Positions 39,046 to 48,088 of a stretch of DNA of 64,000 nucleotides are shown piece after piece. Origin of the DNA: Gammaproteobacteria bacterium (lineage in GTDB: Bacteria; Pseudomonadota; Gammaproteobacteria; UBA5861); NCBI GenBank assembly GCA_022360445.1, contig JAKSCV010000055.1, positions 1 through 64,000 on the forward strand, given 5' to 3'. Position 1 is the stretch's first letter. Each line of letters begins with the position of its first letter. The translations under genes and the position numbers were made by a program. The notes under the pieces are model-generated. The model was given only the letters and a program-made list of their open reading frames with translations, searched no databases and was not told the origin of the DNA.

Positions 39046-39801
39046 CTAAAGTCGTTTGTTTTGGGCTGCTTCAAACCGCCCGGATAACCAGTAGCCGATA
39101 TCAGCAATTTCTTCTGGACATACTTCGTGGCCCATGATGTATTCGTGCCATTCAAGTGGGTTAGTGAGGCGCTCAAGCGTCTCTTTTGAACGATAAGCAT
39201 GGCGAATATTAATCATTTCATCATGGCGGCCATGGGCGAGGAAAATCGACACTTTTTTGTTGGCGCGGTGAGCCGTTGATTGCACGCGCTCGGGACCCGG
39301 AAGGTAAGTCGAAATTGCCAATATACCCAGCAGCGTTTCCGGGTAACGGAGCGCGGTATGCAAGGTGACGGCTCCTCCTTGAGAGAAGCCGGCTAAGACA
39401 ATTCGGTCTGTGGGAATGCCGCGTTCGTTTTCTTGTTGAATCAGCTGGTGTACATGGTCTTGTGCGGGAGAGAAAACCGCATCATCCGTGCTTCGGTTTT
39501 CCAGGTCCAGTGAGCTGATATCATACCAAGCCCGCATAGGAAAGCCGTTATTAATGGTAATTGGTCTAACTGGTGCATGAGGGAATATGAAGCGTACGCC
39601 GGCTGTGTGTAAACCCAAGTGAGGGACAATCGGGGTGAAGTCGTGGCCATCAGCCCCCAGACCGTGTAACCAAATAACGGAAAAATCTATGTTTTCCTGA
39701 GTTTCGAGTTCGACACATTCCAATTGAACATTGCTCACAAAAGGGACCCCCTGTTTGATTTGATGCTTGGCAAGCGATTTATCCGATGACGGTATACGCA
39801 T
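39046..39801 (-). CDS. Carboxylesterase / acyl-protein thioesterase-like alpha/beta hydrolase
   Basis: A protein of about 251 residues of the phospholipase/carboxylesterase (Abhydrolase_2) family. The oxyanion HGLGADGHDF leads, the nucleophile elbow is GFSQGG (Ser140), and the later acid and base are in AHGRHDEMI and YIMGHEVCPEE. These enzymes hydrolyse short-chain esters or thioesters. The 25-residue N-terminus before the core is longer than usual, so the true start may be downstream. It is divergent from lptM, with only 50 bp between. Confidence 0.88.
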   Translation of the reverse strand: MRIPSSDKSLAKHQIKQGVPFVSNVQLECVELETQENIDFSVIWLHGLGADGHDFTPIVPHLGLHTAGVRFIFPHAPVRPITINNGFPMRAWYDISSLDLENRSTDDAVFSPAQDHVHQLIQQENERGIPTDRIVLAGFSQGGAVTLHTALRYPETLLGILAISTYLPGPERVQSTAHRANKKVSIFLAHGRHDEMINIRHAYRSKETLERLTNPLEWHEYIMGHEVCPEEIADIGYWLSGRFEAAQNKRL

Positions 39802-39851
39802 TTGAACGCATTCGGCGCTATACTGTCACGCTTTATTTTGGGACTCGTAGC

Positions 39852-40028
39852 ATGCGTAAACGGCACTTCCGCCTTCCTACCGCTGTTCTGTGCAGCTTGC
39901 CCCTGCTGTTAATGGCAGCTTGTGGGCAGAAAGGGGACTTGTATTTCCCTCCCCAAAATGAACAGGTCCAAGACGGCCCAACCGTGAAGAAAAACCAATC
40001 AACCACCGAAAAAGGCGTTAAAGAATGA
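39852..40028 (+). CDS. lptM: LPS translocon maturation chaperone LptM (YifL family lipoprotein)
   Basis: A 58-residue lipoprotein: a signal peptide with lipobox LMAACGQKG, the conserved GQKGDLYFP core that assists maturation of the LptDE translocon, and a disordered Lys/Thr-rich tail. I start at ATG 39852 (MRKRHFRLP); the frame extends to 39786 but that would precede the signal peptide by 22 residues. It overlaps the lysA start by four bases (ATGA), the lppL-lysA pairing seen across gammaproteobacteria. Confidence 0.9.
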   Translation: MRKRHFRLPTAVLCSLPLLLMAACGQKGDLYFPPQNEQVQDGPTVKKNQSTTEKGVKE

Positions 40029-41269
40029 GTGTTTTTGAGTATCGTCACAATAGACTTCATGCGGAAGGTGTGGCGTGTGACGCATTGGTCGAACAGTTTG
40101 GTAGCCCCCTGTTTGTTTACTCCCGGCAGGCGATTGAAACAGCTTGGAAAAAGTTTGACCAAGCCTTAAATGGTCGGCCACACCAGGTCTGTTACGCAGT
40201 TAAAGCGAACTCAAACCTTGCGGTACTGAATGTACTGGCATCACTCGGATCGGGTTTTGATATCGTCTCTGTAGGGGAGTTAGAGCGGGTGCTTAAGGCA
40301 GGTGGAGAGCCGAAAAAGGTTGTCTTTTCCGGTTTAGGCAAACGTGCTGATGAAATCCGCCGTGCACTTGAAGTAGGCATCCGCTGTTTCAATGTGGAGT
40401 CCATGGCAGAGTTGGAGCGAATCAATGATGTTGCCCGTGAATCGGGCAAAGTGGCAGCCATTTCGATTCGCGTTAATCCGGATGTCAACCCCAAAACACA
40501 CCCTTACATCTCAACGGGGCTAAAGGAAAACAAATTTGGTATTGCGTTTGAAACAGCGCGCGAAGCCTACCGAAAAGCCGCTTCATTACCTCACTTGAAG
40601 ATTACCGGTATTGATTGCCATATCGGTTCGCAGTTGACCGATATCGCACCCTACATTGACGCGCTTACGCGCTTATTGGTGCTTGTTGATCAATTGGAAG
40701 AAGATGGCATTTCCCTGCAGCATATTGACCTGGGGGGCGGGCAAGGCATTCGGTATAAAGACGAAACCCCGATCAACTTAACCGAGTGGGCAGCGCAGGT
40801 ATTTGCCGTATTAGAAGATCGAGATGTGGAGCTTATTGTAGAGCCCGGCCGGTCCATTGTTGGCAATGCAGGCATCTTGCTGACACGGGTGGAATTACTC
40901 AAATATTCTTCGCACAAAAATTTCGCAGTGGTTGATGCGGCGATGAATGACCTTATCCGGCCCTCATTATATACCGCGTGGCAAGGCATTGACCCTGTGC
41001 ATCTGCGCGAAGGCCAGGCAGTGCGCTACGATGTGGTGGGCCCTATTTGTGAGTCTGGCGACTTTTTGGGTAAAGACCGCGACTTGGTTTTGGCGACGGA
41101 TGATGTCCTGGCTATCCGTTCAGCAGGTGCTTATGGATTTGTGATGGCATCGAACTACAACTCGAGACCACGGGCTGCGGAGGTGTTGGTTGATGGGGCT
41201 AAAGCACATCTTGCCAGGCGTCGGGAGATGATTGAGGAGTTAATGGCGCAAGAGTGTCTGATTGATTAA
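40025..41269 (+). CDS. lysA: Diaminopimelate decarboxylase
   Basis: A 414-residue fold-III PLP enzyme that converts meso-diaminopimelate to lysine. The PLP lysine is K60 in YAVKANSNL, HIGSQLTD and the phosphate loop LGGGQGIRY are present, EPGRSIVG follows, and the partner Cys lies in GPICESGDFLG. Usually dapF follows lysA in this position in Pseudomonas; here a convergent plsC-type gene follows instead. Confidence 0.97.
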   Translation: MSVFEYRHNRLHAEGVACDALVEQFGSPLFVYSRQAIETAWKKFDQALNGRPHQVCYAVKANSNLAVLNVLASLGSGFDIVSVGELERVLKAGGEPKKVVFSGLGKRADEIRRALEVGIRCFNVESMAELERINDVARESGKVAAISIRVNPDVNPKTHPYISTGLKENKFGIAFETAREAYRKAASLPHLKITGIDCHIGSQLTDIAPYIDALTRLLVLVDQLEEDGISLQHIDLGGGQGIRYKDETPINLTEWAAQVFAVLEDRDVELIVEPGRSIVGNAGILLTRVELLKYSSHKNFAVVDAAMNDLIRPSLYTAWQGIDPVHLREGQAVRYDVVGPICESGDFLGKDRDLVLATDDVLAIRSAGAYGFVMASNYNSRPRAAEVLVDGAKAHLARRREMIEELMAQECLID

Positions 41270-41307
41270 ATCAGGGACAAAGCAATGCCAGTTCAATGGC
41301 TCAGTTA

Positions 41308-42051
41308 TCATAGTGTGTCAAGCTCGGTCATTTGTGTTTCAATCCAGGACTGAGTCAGCGCGTTGATTCTATCAATGCTTCGCTCTGTTGTATCAATGGG
41401 TAGTCCAACTCGAACAGTGATGGTGCCTGGCAGTTTGATATAGCTGTGCTTGGGCCAATATTGGCCTGCATTATGGGCGATGGGAACAACTGGCACGTTT
41501 AATGATTTTGCAAGAGTGGCCCCGCCTTTTTTGTATTCATGGGTTGAGCCAGGAGCAGTACGGGTGCCTTCCGGGAAAATAGTGATGTAGAGTTGGTTTT
41601 CAACACATTTTTTTCCTTGCGCCAATATATGATTTAACGCTTTTTTGCCGGTGCTGCGATCAATTGAGATAAAGTGCAATGGGGCAATCGCCCAGCCGAA
41701 AATGGGAAGCCAGGTGAGTTCCCGTTTCAATACATAAACCGTAGGTGCAAATTCCAGAAAAATAGAAAACGTTTCCCAGGTTGACTGGTGTTTTGCGAGA
41801 ATCACACAAGGTGTCTCGGGTAGGTGCTCTCGGCCTTCGACACGGTAATCTAAACCGCATGTCCACTTTAACCAGGCTAAGACCGATTTGTTCCATTGCC
41901 TGGCAATTTGAAAACGGCGCTTGAGAGGAAAAAGTAAGGAGAACCACATGGGGACTAAAAAAAGACAGATCAGCAGCGTTGCGCCTAGCCAAAAAGCAGT
42001 TGACCCAATGAACTGCTGAAGGTAGCGCCAAAGCCCTAACTGCTTATACAT
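41308..42051 (-). CDS. 1-acyl-sn-glycerol-3-phosphate acyltransferase (PlsC family)
   Basis: A 247-residue membrane acyltransferase with the HX4E motif at His88/Glu93 in LAKHQSTWETF, a later FPEGTRTAPG motif, and an N-terminal membrane helix. It makes phosphatidic acid or a related lipid. It starts 8 bp inside gmhB, so the two are translationally coupled. The order glyQ-glyS-gmhB-plsC equals the block beside dnaA-gyrB in Pseudomonas. Confidence 0.93.
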   Translation of the reverse strand: MYKQLGLWRYLQQFIGSTAFWLGATLLICLFLVPMWFSLLFPLKRRFQIARQWNKSVLAWLKWTCGLDYRVEGREHLPETPCVILAKHQSTWETFSIFLEFAPTVYVLKRELTWLPIFGWAIAPLHFISIDRSTGKKALNHILAQGKKCVENQLYITIFPEGTRTAPGSTHEYKKGGATLAKSLNVPVVPIAHNAGQYWPKHSYIKLPGTITVRVGLPIDTTERSIDRINALTQSWIETQMTELDTL

Positions 42052-42598
42052 GGCTACCTATCCAGGCACTCGCAAATTCAGCGAGATCTTTATAAACCGG
42101 TATGTTTTCATCATGCAGGCTTTTGGGCAGACCTTTGTCCAGCGTATGTTGGCCTTTTCCAGTTCGAACAAGCACAGGTGATGCTTCTGCCGCCATTGCT
42201 GCCTGTAAATCGCGCGCAGCATCGCCCACGCAGGGTACGTTTGTGAGTGAGTGATTCAGGCGTTGCGCGATTTCAAGCAACATTCCTGGCTTGGGTTTAC
42301 GACAGCGACATATTGATTTAGGTCCATGTGGACAGTAAAAAACGGCATCAATAAACCCACCAACATGGGCAAGTGCATCATGCATTTTTACGTGGATGGC
42401 ATGGAGCATTTCAATATCGAAATAGCCGCGTGCAATGCCGGATTGATTGGTTGCAACAACAACGTGGTAGCCTGCGCGATTCAATTGTGCGATCGCCTCC
42501 AGGCTGCCTTCAATAGGGTGCCATTCATCCGGTGACTTGATAAAATCAGCAGAGTCCTTGTTAATGACGCCGTCTCTGTCCAGAATAACCAGCTTCAT
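42044..42598 (-). CDS. gmhB: D-glycero-beta-D-manno-heptose-1,7-bisphosphate 7-phosphatase
   Basis: A 184-residue HAD phosphatase. The nucleophile is the first Asp of LDRDGVINKDS, VATNQSGIARG is HAD motif II, and the zinc-binding Cys/His loop is CPHGPKSICRCRKPKPGM. It removes the 7-phosphate in ADP-heptose synthesis for the LPS core. It is 4 bp downstream of glyS and overlaps plsC. Confidence 0.96.
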   Translation of the reverse strand: MKLVILDRDGVINKDSADFIKSPDEWHPIEGSLEAIAQLNRAGYHVVVATNQSGIARGYFDIEMLHAIHVKMHDALAHVGGFIDAVFYCPHGPKSICRCRKPKPGMLLEIAQRLNHSLTNVPCVGDAARDLQAAMAAEASPVLVRTGKGQHTLDKGLPKSLHDENIPVYKDLAEFASAWIGSHV

Positions 42599-42602
42599 AT
42601 CG

Positions 42603-44678
42603 CTACTCAGCCGGTAACAATGACAAATCGGCCACGGTTGAAAATAAGTCCCTCAAGCGAGTTAACAAGGCAATTCGATTGCTTTTCAGCTGCTGGTCGT
42701 CAGTCATCACCATGACCGAATCAAAAAAATGATCCACGGGATGTTTAAGCTGTGCAAGGATTTGCAAGCCTTCTGTATAGCGCCCTTCCTGGAAGCCGGG
42801 CTGCACCGTGGTGCTGAAGGTCTCGATTTGTTCGTAAAGTGCTTTTTCTGCGGGTTCGATTAAGTTGTCGAGATTCACCGACTGAATCTGTTCGCCTTCA
42901 ACTTTTTTCAGAATATTGCTGATACGCTTGTTGGCAGCAGCAAGGCTTTGCGCTTCGGGTAGCTCCGAAAAGTGCTTCACTGCTTTGATGCGCTCGTCAA
43001 AATCCAATGGGTTCGTCACGCCCAGTGCATGAACCGCCTCGAATAACTGGGGACTATAACCCTGTTCATTGTAGTAACCTCGCAACCTCTCCATCATGAA
43101 GTCCAATACGTCATTGACAGCGCCCGAGCTCTTTAATTTGGTTGAGAGTCCGTCGGCAGCCAATTGAAGCATTGCGGCTAAATCAATAGACAGCCTTTTT
43201 TCAATCAGTATGCGTAGAACACCCAGTGCAGATCGACGAAGACCGTACGGGTCACTGTTACCACTGGGTTTTTGGCCAATAGCAAATATTCCTACCAGTG
43301 TGTCAGTTTTATCAGCCAGAGCTAAGGCTTGCCCGCATGCGCTCGTGGGAAGTTGATCACCTGCGAAGCGGGGCATGTATTGTTCATCCAGCGCTTTGGC
43401 AACTTCGGAGTCTTCGCCTTCCAATGTGGCATAGTATTTACCCATTGTGCCTTGTAGAGATGCAAACTCTCCGACCATTTCGGTTACTAAATCGCATTTA
43501 CTGAGTTGAGCGGCTCTTTCAGCTTTGTCCTGATCGCCGTGCAGATAACCGGCAAGTGCCGATGACAGCAACGCGATGCGCTGGACTTTCTCGTAAACAG
43601 TGCCTAGTTTGTTCTGGAAGATCACTCGTTTAAGGGCGCTCTGGCGGGACAAGAGCGGATGCTTTTGGTCCTGTTTCCAAAAGAATGAGGCGTCGGCCAA
43701 CCTGGGGCGAACCACACGTTCGTTGCCTTTTCGCACAATATCAGGGTCCAGACTTTCTATGTTTGAAATAGTAATGAAGTGAGGCATCAGCGTCTGGTTT
43801 TGATCGACGAGTGGGAAGTATTTCTGATTATCCTGCATCGTTGTAATCAAGGCTTCCGCAGGAATATCCAAAAACTCAGGCTCAAATCCGCCCGTTATGG
43901 CGACGGGCCATTCGACCAAGGCGGTGACTTCGTCAAGCAAGTCATCATTCAGAATGGGTCGGGCATTCAGCCGATCAGCTTCTCTTTGGACCATGGTTTC
44001 GATGAGGGCCTTGCGCTGTTCAAAGTCGGCGATGACATGACCGCTTTCACGCAACAGAGACTCATAGCGATCAGCGCGATCCAGTGGCAGTGGATCGGGT
44101 GCATGAAAGCGATGGCCAAAGGTAAAGTGGCTGGCTTCTAAGCCCAGAATAGTCAGCGCAACAGGGTCGCTCCCGAATACGATGGTAACCCAATGAACAG
44201 GCCGGACGAACTCATGGTCACTATCGCCCCAGCGCATGCGTTTGGGGATCGGCAAGTCGGCTAATGCTTTTTCAACAATGGGTTTCAGGCAGTCTGTTGT
44301 GGGACGGCCCTCTTCTGTGCGGGTATGGACCAGCCATTCGCCTTTGCTGGTTTTAAAGCGTCCGAGCTGGTCGACTTCAACACCGCAGGAGCGGGCAAAG
44401 CCGGTTGCTGCCTTGCTCGGATTCCCTTCGTTGTCGTAGGCTGCTTGGATGGATGGCCCGCGTTGTGTGACGTGCTGATCAGTTTGTTGAAGAGGCACAT
44501 CACCCAGGAGCACGGCAAGTCGCCTGGGTGCAGCAAAGTACTCGTATGAAGTGGGTTCAAGCCGAGCTTTTTTGAGCCCACTGTCAATGCCTTCTGCGAA
44601 CGCTTCGGCCAGCGATTTTAGCGCCTTTGGCGGTAGTTCTTCGGTGCCGATTTCGATAAGCAAGCTGCGTGTTTCCAT
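42603..44678 (-). CDS. glyS: Glycine--tRNA ligase beta subunit
   Basis: A 691-residue subunit of the bacterial alpha2beta2 glycyl-tRNA synthetase. It begins ETRSLLIEIGTEELPPKALK, has the body with VEWPVAITGGFEPEFLDIP and the C-terminal anticodon-binding region. The glyQ stop and glyS start overlap by one base (TAATG), a standard coupling. Confidence 0.97.
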   Translation of the reverse strand: METRSLLIEIGTEELPPKALKSLAEAFAEGIDSGLKKARLEPTSYEYFAAPRRLAVLLGDVPLQQTDQHVTQRGPSIQAAYDNEGNPSKAATGFARSCGVEVDQLGRFKTSKGEWLVHTRTEEGRPTTDCLKPIVEKALADLPIPKRMRWGDSDHEFVRPVHWVTIVFGSDPVALTILGLEASHFTFGHRFHAPDPLPLDRADRYESLLRESGHVIADFEQRKALIETMVQREADRLNARPILNDDLLDEVTALVEWPVAITGGFEPEFLDIPAEALITTMQDNQKYFPLVDQNQTLMPHFITISNIESLDPDIVRKGNERVVRPRLADASFFWKQDQKHPLLSRQSALKRVIFQNKLGTVYEKVQRIALLSSALAGYLHGDQDKAERAAQLSKCDLVTEMVGEFASLQGTMGKYYATLEGEDSEVAKALDEQYMPRFAGDQLPTSACGQALALADKTDTLVGIFAIGQKPSGNSDPYGLRRSALGVLRILIEKRLSIDLAAMLQLAADGLSTKLKSSGAVNDVLDFMMERLRGYYNEQGYSPQLFEAVHALGVTNPLDFDERIKAVKHFSELPEAQSLAAANKRISNILKKVEGEQIQSVNLDNLIEPAEKALYEQIETFSTTVQPGFQEGRYTEGLQILAQLKHPVDHFFDSVMVMTDDQQLKSNRIALLTRLRDLFSTVADLSLLPAE

Positions 44679-45604
44679 TAGTGGTTTCCTTCTTTTCGGC
44701 TTGCTTTGAGCAGAGGGAAAGCCATTTTCTCTCGGCTTTGATAGTAAGCGGTGGCAGCATTTTTAGCCTGCTCCCGGATGCGCAGGATATAGCCCTGCCG
44801 TTCAGTGACTGAAATGGCATGTCGGGCGTCAAGCAGATTGAAAGTGTGCGAGGCTTTGAGCACTTGTTCGTAGGCGGGTATAGCCAGTTCCAATTCGGCC
44901 AATCGAGCGGCTTCTTGTTCAGCGGTACTGAATTGTTGAAAGAGTGATTCAATATCCGCGTGCTCGTAATTATAAGCCGATTGCTCTTGCTCGTTTTGTA
45001 GGTAAAGGTCGCCATAGCGAATCTCGCCATGCTCACCCCGCGACCAGACCAGGTCATAAATGCTCTCTACAGATTGTATATACATGGCAAGCCGTTCAAT
45101 TCCGTAGGTGATTTCACCGGTGACCGGCTTGCAATTAAAGCCTCCCGCCTGTTGAAAGTAGGTGAACTGTGTGACTTCCATGCCATTGAGCCAGACTTCC
45201 CAGCCCAGTCCCCAAGCACCGAGTGTGGGTGACTCCCAGTTATCTTCAACGAAACGGATGTCGTGAACCAGTGGGTCAAAGCCGAGCAGTGAGAGGGAGT
45301 CGAGGTAAAGATCCTGGATATTTAACGGAGAAGGTTTTAGCGCAACTTGGTATTGATAGTAGCGTTGCAACCGGTTTGGGTTTTCTCCATAGCGGCCGTC
45401 TGTTGGACGCCGGGATGCTTGTACGTAAGCGGCGTGCCAAGGTTCGGGGCCGATCGCTCTGAGAAAGGTCGCAGGGTGAAAAGTTCCGGCGCCAACCTCC
45501 ATATCGTAAGGCTGCTGGATGACACAACCTTTGTCTGCCCAATAGCTGTTTAAGGCAGCGATCATGCCCTGAAATGTCGAAACATCATGCTGTAATTGGC
45601 CCAC
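44678..45604 (-). CDS. glyQ: Glycine--tRNA ligase alpha subunit
   Basis: A 308-residue class II synthetase catalytic subunit: [20 protein letters not shown] at the N-terminus, the motif 2 region [20 protein letters not shown], and [21 protein letters not shown]. It activates glycine and charges tRNA-Gly together with GlyS. Confidence 0.98.
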   Translation of the reverse strand: MGQLQHDVSTFQGMIAALNSYWADKGCVIQQPYDMEVGAGTFHPATFLRAIGPEPWHAAYVQASRRPTDGRYGENPNRLQRYYQYQVALKPSPLNIQDLYLDSLSLLGFDPLVHDIRFVEDNWESPTLGAWGLGWEVWLNGMEVTQFTYFQQAGGFNCKPVTGEITYGIERLAMYIQSVESIYDLVWSRGEHGEIRYGDLYLQNEQEQSAYNYEHADIESLFQQFSTAEQEAARLAELELAIPAYEQVLKASHTFNLLDARHAISVTERQGYILRIREQAKNAATAYYQSREKMAFPLLKASRKEGNH

Positions 45605-45817
45605 CGGTTTTAGCTCTCCAGTTCAAGTCTGTCTAAAAGTTTTCCAGTATAGCGAGCTAATTGAGTGGGTGCACTATCCGGGCTGAACGGTCTTAAGGTT
45701 TTTCATCTGCGGCAGATACAAAGGTAAAGCACGAGCAAGAGAATGTGCTGCATATTGATCCTCGGCGCTAGTAGAGGTCGCATTAGCAAAATAATAAGAG
45801 GTATTAGGCGTTTACAT

Positions 45818-46399
45818 ATGAAAGTATCTGATTTTGATATGAAAACCGTGGAGCGATGGACAGATACAGTAAGAGAAGCACAGGATGTGAACCGGGATAA
45901 CCTTGATGAAACAACCGAGAGCTATTTGGTCTTTATGATGATGCGTTTTGATCATCTGCTTAGGGATGGGCGCTGGTTGCGTGAGGCGGCAGTCCGCTTG
46001 GCGTCTCCCGACCAGGCAGGGTATTCAGGCACGCAAATGCGCGATGTCGGTGACTATTGTTTGCTCATCTGTAGCTTTGTTCCAGTGAGGGAGCATGTTC
46101 AAGTGTCAAAGGCCCATGACTATGTCCAGCTAGGACGTGGTGCTTACTGGCAATTAGCGACCTCGAATACTGGGTCTGTCAGAAAGCTGTTCACGGGTTT
46201 GTGTGATAATTTTTGCCAGCATGTGCGTTTATTGCAGACCGTTCAGGAGAATGAAGGTTTGGGACGGCTGTCTCCGTTAGAAAGCCATGCCTGGTGGCAA
46301 AAAACGGGCAGCTCCCAAGCGTATCAACAAGTGCGCGCCTATACGGCTGGGGAGCCCATTTTTCCCCCAGATCATCAAAACAACACTCCCCATCACTAA
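45818..46399 (+). CDS. Hypothetical protein
   Basis: A 193-residue soluble protein that I do not recognise. It is acidic to neutral, helix-rich, and includes ESYLVFMMMRFDHLLRDGRW and RMRDVGDYCLLICSFVP-like stretches; two Cys pairs are scattered without a motif. ATG 45818 fits best, with AGAGG at 45797 and the frame continuing upstream to 45743 as an unlikely basic extension. It lies between divergent glyQ and the PP-loop gene; no function is suggested. Confidence 0.7.
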   Translation: MKVSDFDMKTVERWTDTVREAQDVNRDNLDETTESYLVFMMMRFDHLLRDGRWLREAAVRLASPDQAGYSGTQMRDVGDYCLLICSFVPVREHVQVSKAHDYVQLGRGAYWQLATSNTGSVRKLFTGLCDNFCQHVRLLQTVQENEGLGRLSPLESHAWWQKTGSSQAYQQVRAYTAGEPIFPPDHQNNTPHH

Positions 46400-46538
46400 C
46401 ATCACAAATAAAAATATATTGCCTTCCTGCGCCGTCCGCGCCCTTGGTATCGTTCAGCGCAATTCCTGTTAAAATGGCCATCCGTATTGCCTGAGCCCAG
46501 GCATGTGATTGTCGTTTACCCAATATTGATAGAGTGGA

Positions 46539-47588
46539 ATGAAAAAACAACCCAAAGCAGTTTCTTTGATTTCTGGCGGTCTGGACTCCATGCTGGCAAC
46601 CAAGCTGATTCTTGATCAAGGGGTGCATGTAGAAGGCATCAATTTCTTTACAGGCTTTTGTGTTGAAGGGCATACCCATGCCATTCGGCAAAAAGACAAA
46701 GATAAAAAGAAACGAAACAACGCGTTATGGGTGGCGGAACAGCTGGGAATAAAACTCCATATTATTGATGTAGTTGAGCCATATAAAGAGGTGCTTATTA
46801 ACCCTAAGCATGGTTACGGGGCTCATTTAAACCCCTGCCTTGACTGTAAAGTATTTATGGTGCGCCAAGCCTATGAGTGGATCCATAAACATGACTTTGA
46901 CTTTATCATTACGGGTGAAGTGGTCGGCCAACGGCCAATGTCTCAGCGCAAGCAAGTCATGCCCGTTGTAGCCAAAGAGTCCGGTGCAGAAACCCTGCTT
47001 GTCAGGCCCCTGTCTGCCAAGAATCTTCCCATGACAAAACCCGAAGTAGAAGGTTGGATTGATCGAGAAAAACTCCACGGAATTTCGGGCCGCACTCGAA
47101 AACCCCAAATAGCCCTCGCGCAACAATACGGGATGGATGATTTTGCTCAACCGGCCGGTGGCTGTTGTTTTTTGACTGATCGTAGTTATTCAAAAAAACT
47201 CGGTGACCTTTGGGGGCATCGGGGTCACAAAGATTATGAGCTTGATGACATCATGTTATTAAAAGTGGGTAGGCACTTGCGTCCAAAAGCCAACTTCAAA
47301 ATGATCATCGGGCGGGAAGAAGGTGAAAATAACTTTATGGAGGGTTACAAACGTGAGTTCACACATATGAAGACGGTGAGTCATGTAGGGCCGCTGGCAT
47401 TAGTAGACGGCACATTGGAAGCCGGTGATGCCCATCTGGCCGCCCGTATCCTGGCTCGTTTTAGTCAAGGTAAGGAAGAAAAGCGAGTAGATGTTGTTTT
47501 GCACCACAAAGACATGGCTGCTGAAGGTAAAGTCATCTCTGTTGAGCCGATGAGGGAGCAGGATGTTCGCAAAGACTGGTATGTTTAG
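46539..47588 (+). CDS. PP-loop ATPase, MnmA/ThiI-like sulfurtransferase-type protein
   Basis: A 349-residue protein with the PP-loop SGGLDS at residues 12-17. Candidate catalytic cysteines are C100 and C103 (NPCLDC) and C209/C210 (PAGGCCFLTD), giving the paired-cysteine layout of tRNA thiouridylases. The C-terminal third (LLKVGRHLRPKANFKMIIGR) may bind RNA; NFACT-R-like folds occur in this family. It is not MnmA itself, which has a different Cys pattern. The next gene, 8 bp on, is a TusA-like sulfur carrier, suggesting sulfur relay to a nucleotide or tRNA. The substrate is unknown. Confidence 0.82.
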   Translation: MKKQPKAVSLISGGLDSMLATKLILDQGVHVEGINFFTGFCVEGHTHAIRQKDKDKKKRNNALWVAEQLGIKLHIIDVVEPYKEVLINPKHGYGAHLNPCLDCKVFMVRQAYEWIHKHDFDFIITGEVVGQRPMSQRKQVMPVVAKESGAETLLVRPLSAKNLPMTKPEVEGWIDREKLHGISGRTRKPQIALAQQYGMDDFAQPAGGCCFLTDRSYSKKLGDLWGHRGHKDYELDDIMLLKVGRHLRPKANFKMIIGREEGENNFMEGYKREFTHMKTVSHVGPLALVDGTLEAGDAHLAARILARFSQGKEEKRVDVVLHHKDMAAEGKVISVEPMREQDVRKDWYV

Positions 47589-47596
47589 GGTGCGCA

Positions 47597-47815
47597 ATGA
47601 GAGAGATTGATGCGCGTAGGCTTCTTTGTCCCATGCCCGTTATTCGATTGCAAGAGGCGGCCTGCCAAGTGCCGCCAGGCGAAAAAATTAAAATGATTTG
47701 TACTGACCCGGGTGTGATGAGCGATATACCTGCATGGTGTAAAGTTCATGGTCACAGGGTTGTACAGGCGGAAGAAACCCATGGTGAGTATCACCTCGTC
47801 ATCCTGTTGCAATGA
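47597..47815 (+). CDS. TusA/SirA-family sulfur carrier
   Basis: A 72-residue TusA-fold protein with the signature Cys11 in RLLCPMPVIRL, which carries a persulfide in this family. It follows the PP-loop gene by 8 bp in the same operon and so is a likely sulfur donor to it. Its small size and single domain fit the family. The C-terminal half (MSDIPAWCKVHGHRVVQ) is normal, including a second cysteine often seen there. Confidence 0.9.
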   Translation: MREIDARRLLCPMPVIRLQEAACQVPPGEKIKMICTDPGVMSDIPAWCKVHGHRVVQAEETHGEYHLVILLQ

Positions 47816-47846
47816 AGCTCTATTTGGGTGCGCTTGAGTTTAATGA

Positions 47847-47861
47847 GCACCAAAATGGTGC
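47847..47861 (+). promoter_or_regulatory. NtrC (NRI) binding site
   Basis: GCACCA-AAA-TGGTGC is a perfect 6-3-6 palindrome matching the NtrC consensus TGCACCANNNTGGTGCA at all inner positions. Its centre, 47854, lies about 106 bp upstream of the expected sigma-54 start. That is the classic enhancer position at glnA in enterics. Confidence 0.85.
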
Positions 47862-47933
47862 GATCCGAGTTTGAGTGCCTGGGTGATGCCTTTTCTTTTC
47901 AATGCGTTATAAGGTTTCTATAGGTGGCACATT

Positions 47934-47949
47934 AAGTGCTTTGAGGTTC
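47934..47949 (+). promoter_or_regulatory. Sigma-54 promoter of glnA
   Basis: TGGCAC-N5-GTGCT at 47934-47949 has the -24 GG (47935-47936) and -12 GC (47947-47948) separated by exactly 10 bp. It differs from the consensus TGGCACN5TTGCW at one base. With the upstream NtrC site it makes a nitrogen-starvation-responsive promoter for glnA, activated by the NtrC encoded at 51435-52835. The leader from about 47960 to 48088 is long. Confidence 0.82.
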
Positions 47950-48088
47950 AAGAGCCGTTTGTATATAGCTTGAATTGGGGCGGGATATCCTGTATCTAAC
48001 ATAAGCCGTTAGCTTGGCTGACTCATTGTAGAGAGTCACGGGCTCCCTGCAAACACAAAAACCATGTATTTTTAATTAAGGAGGCTGT

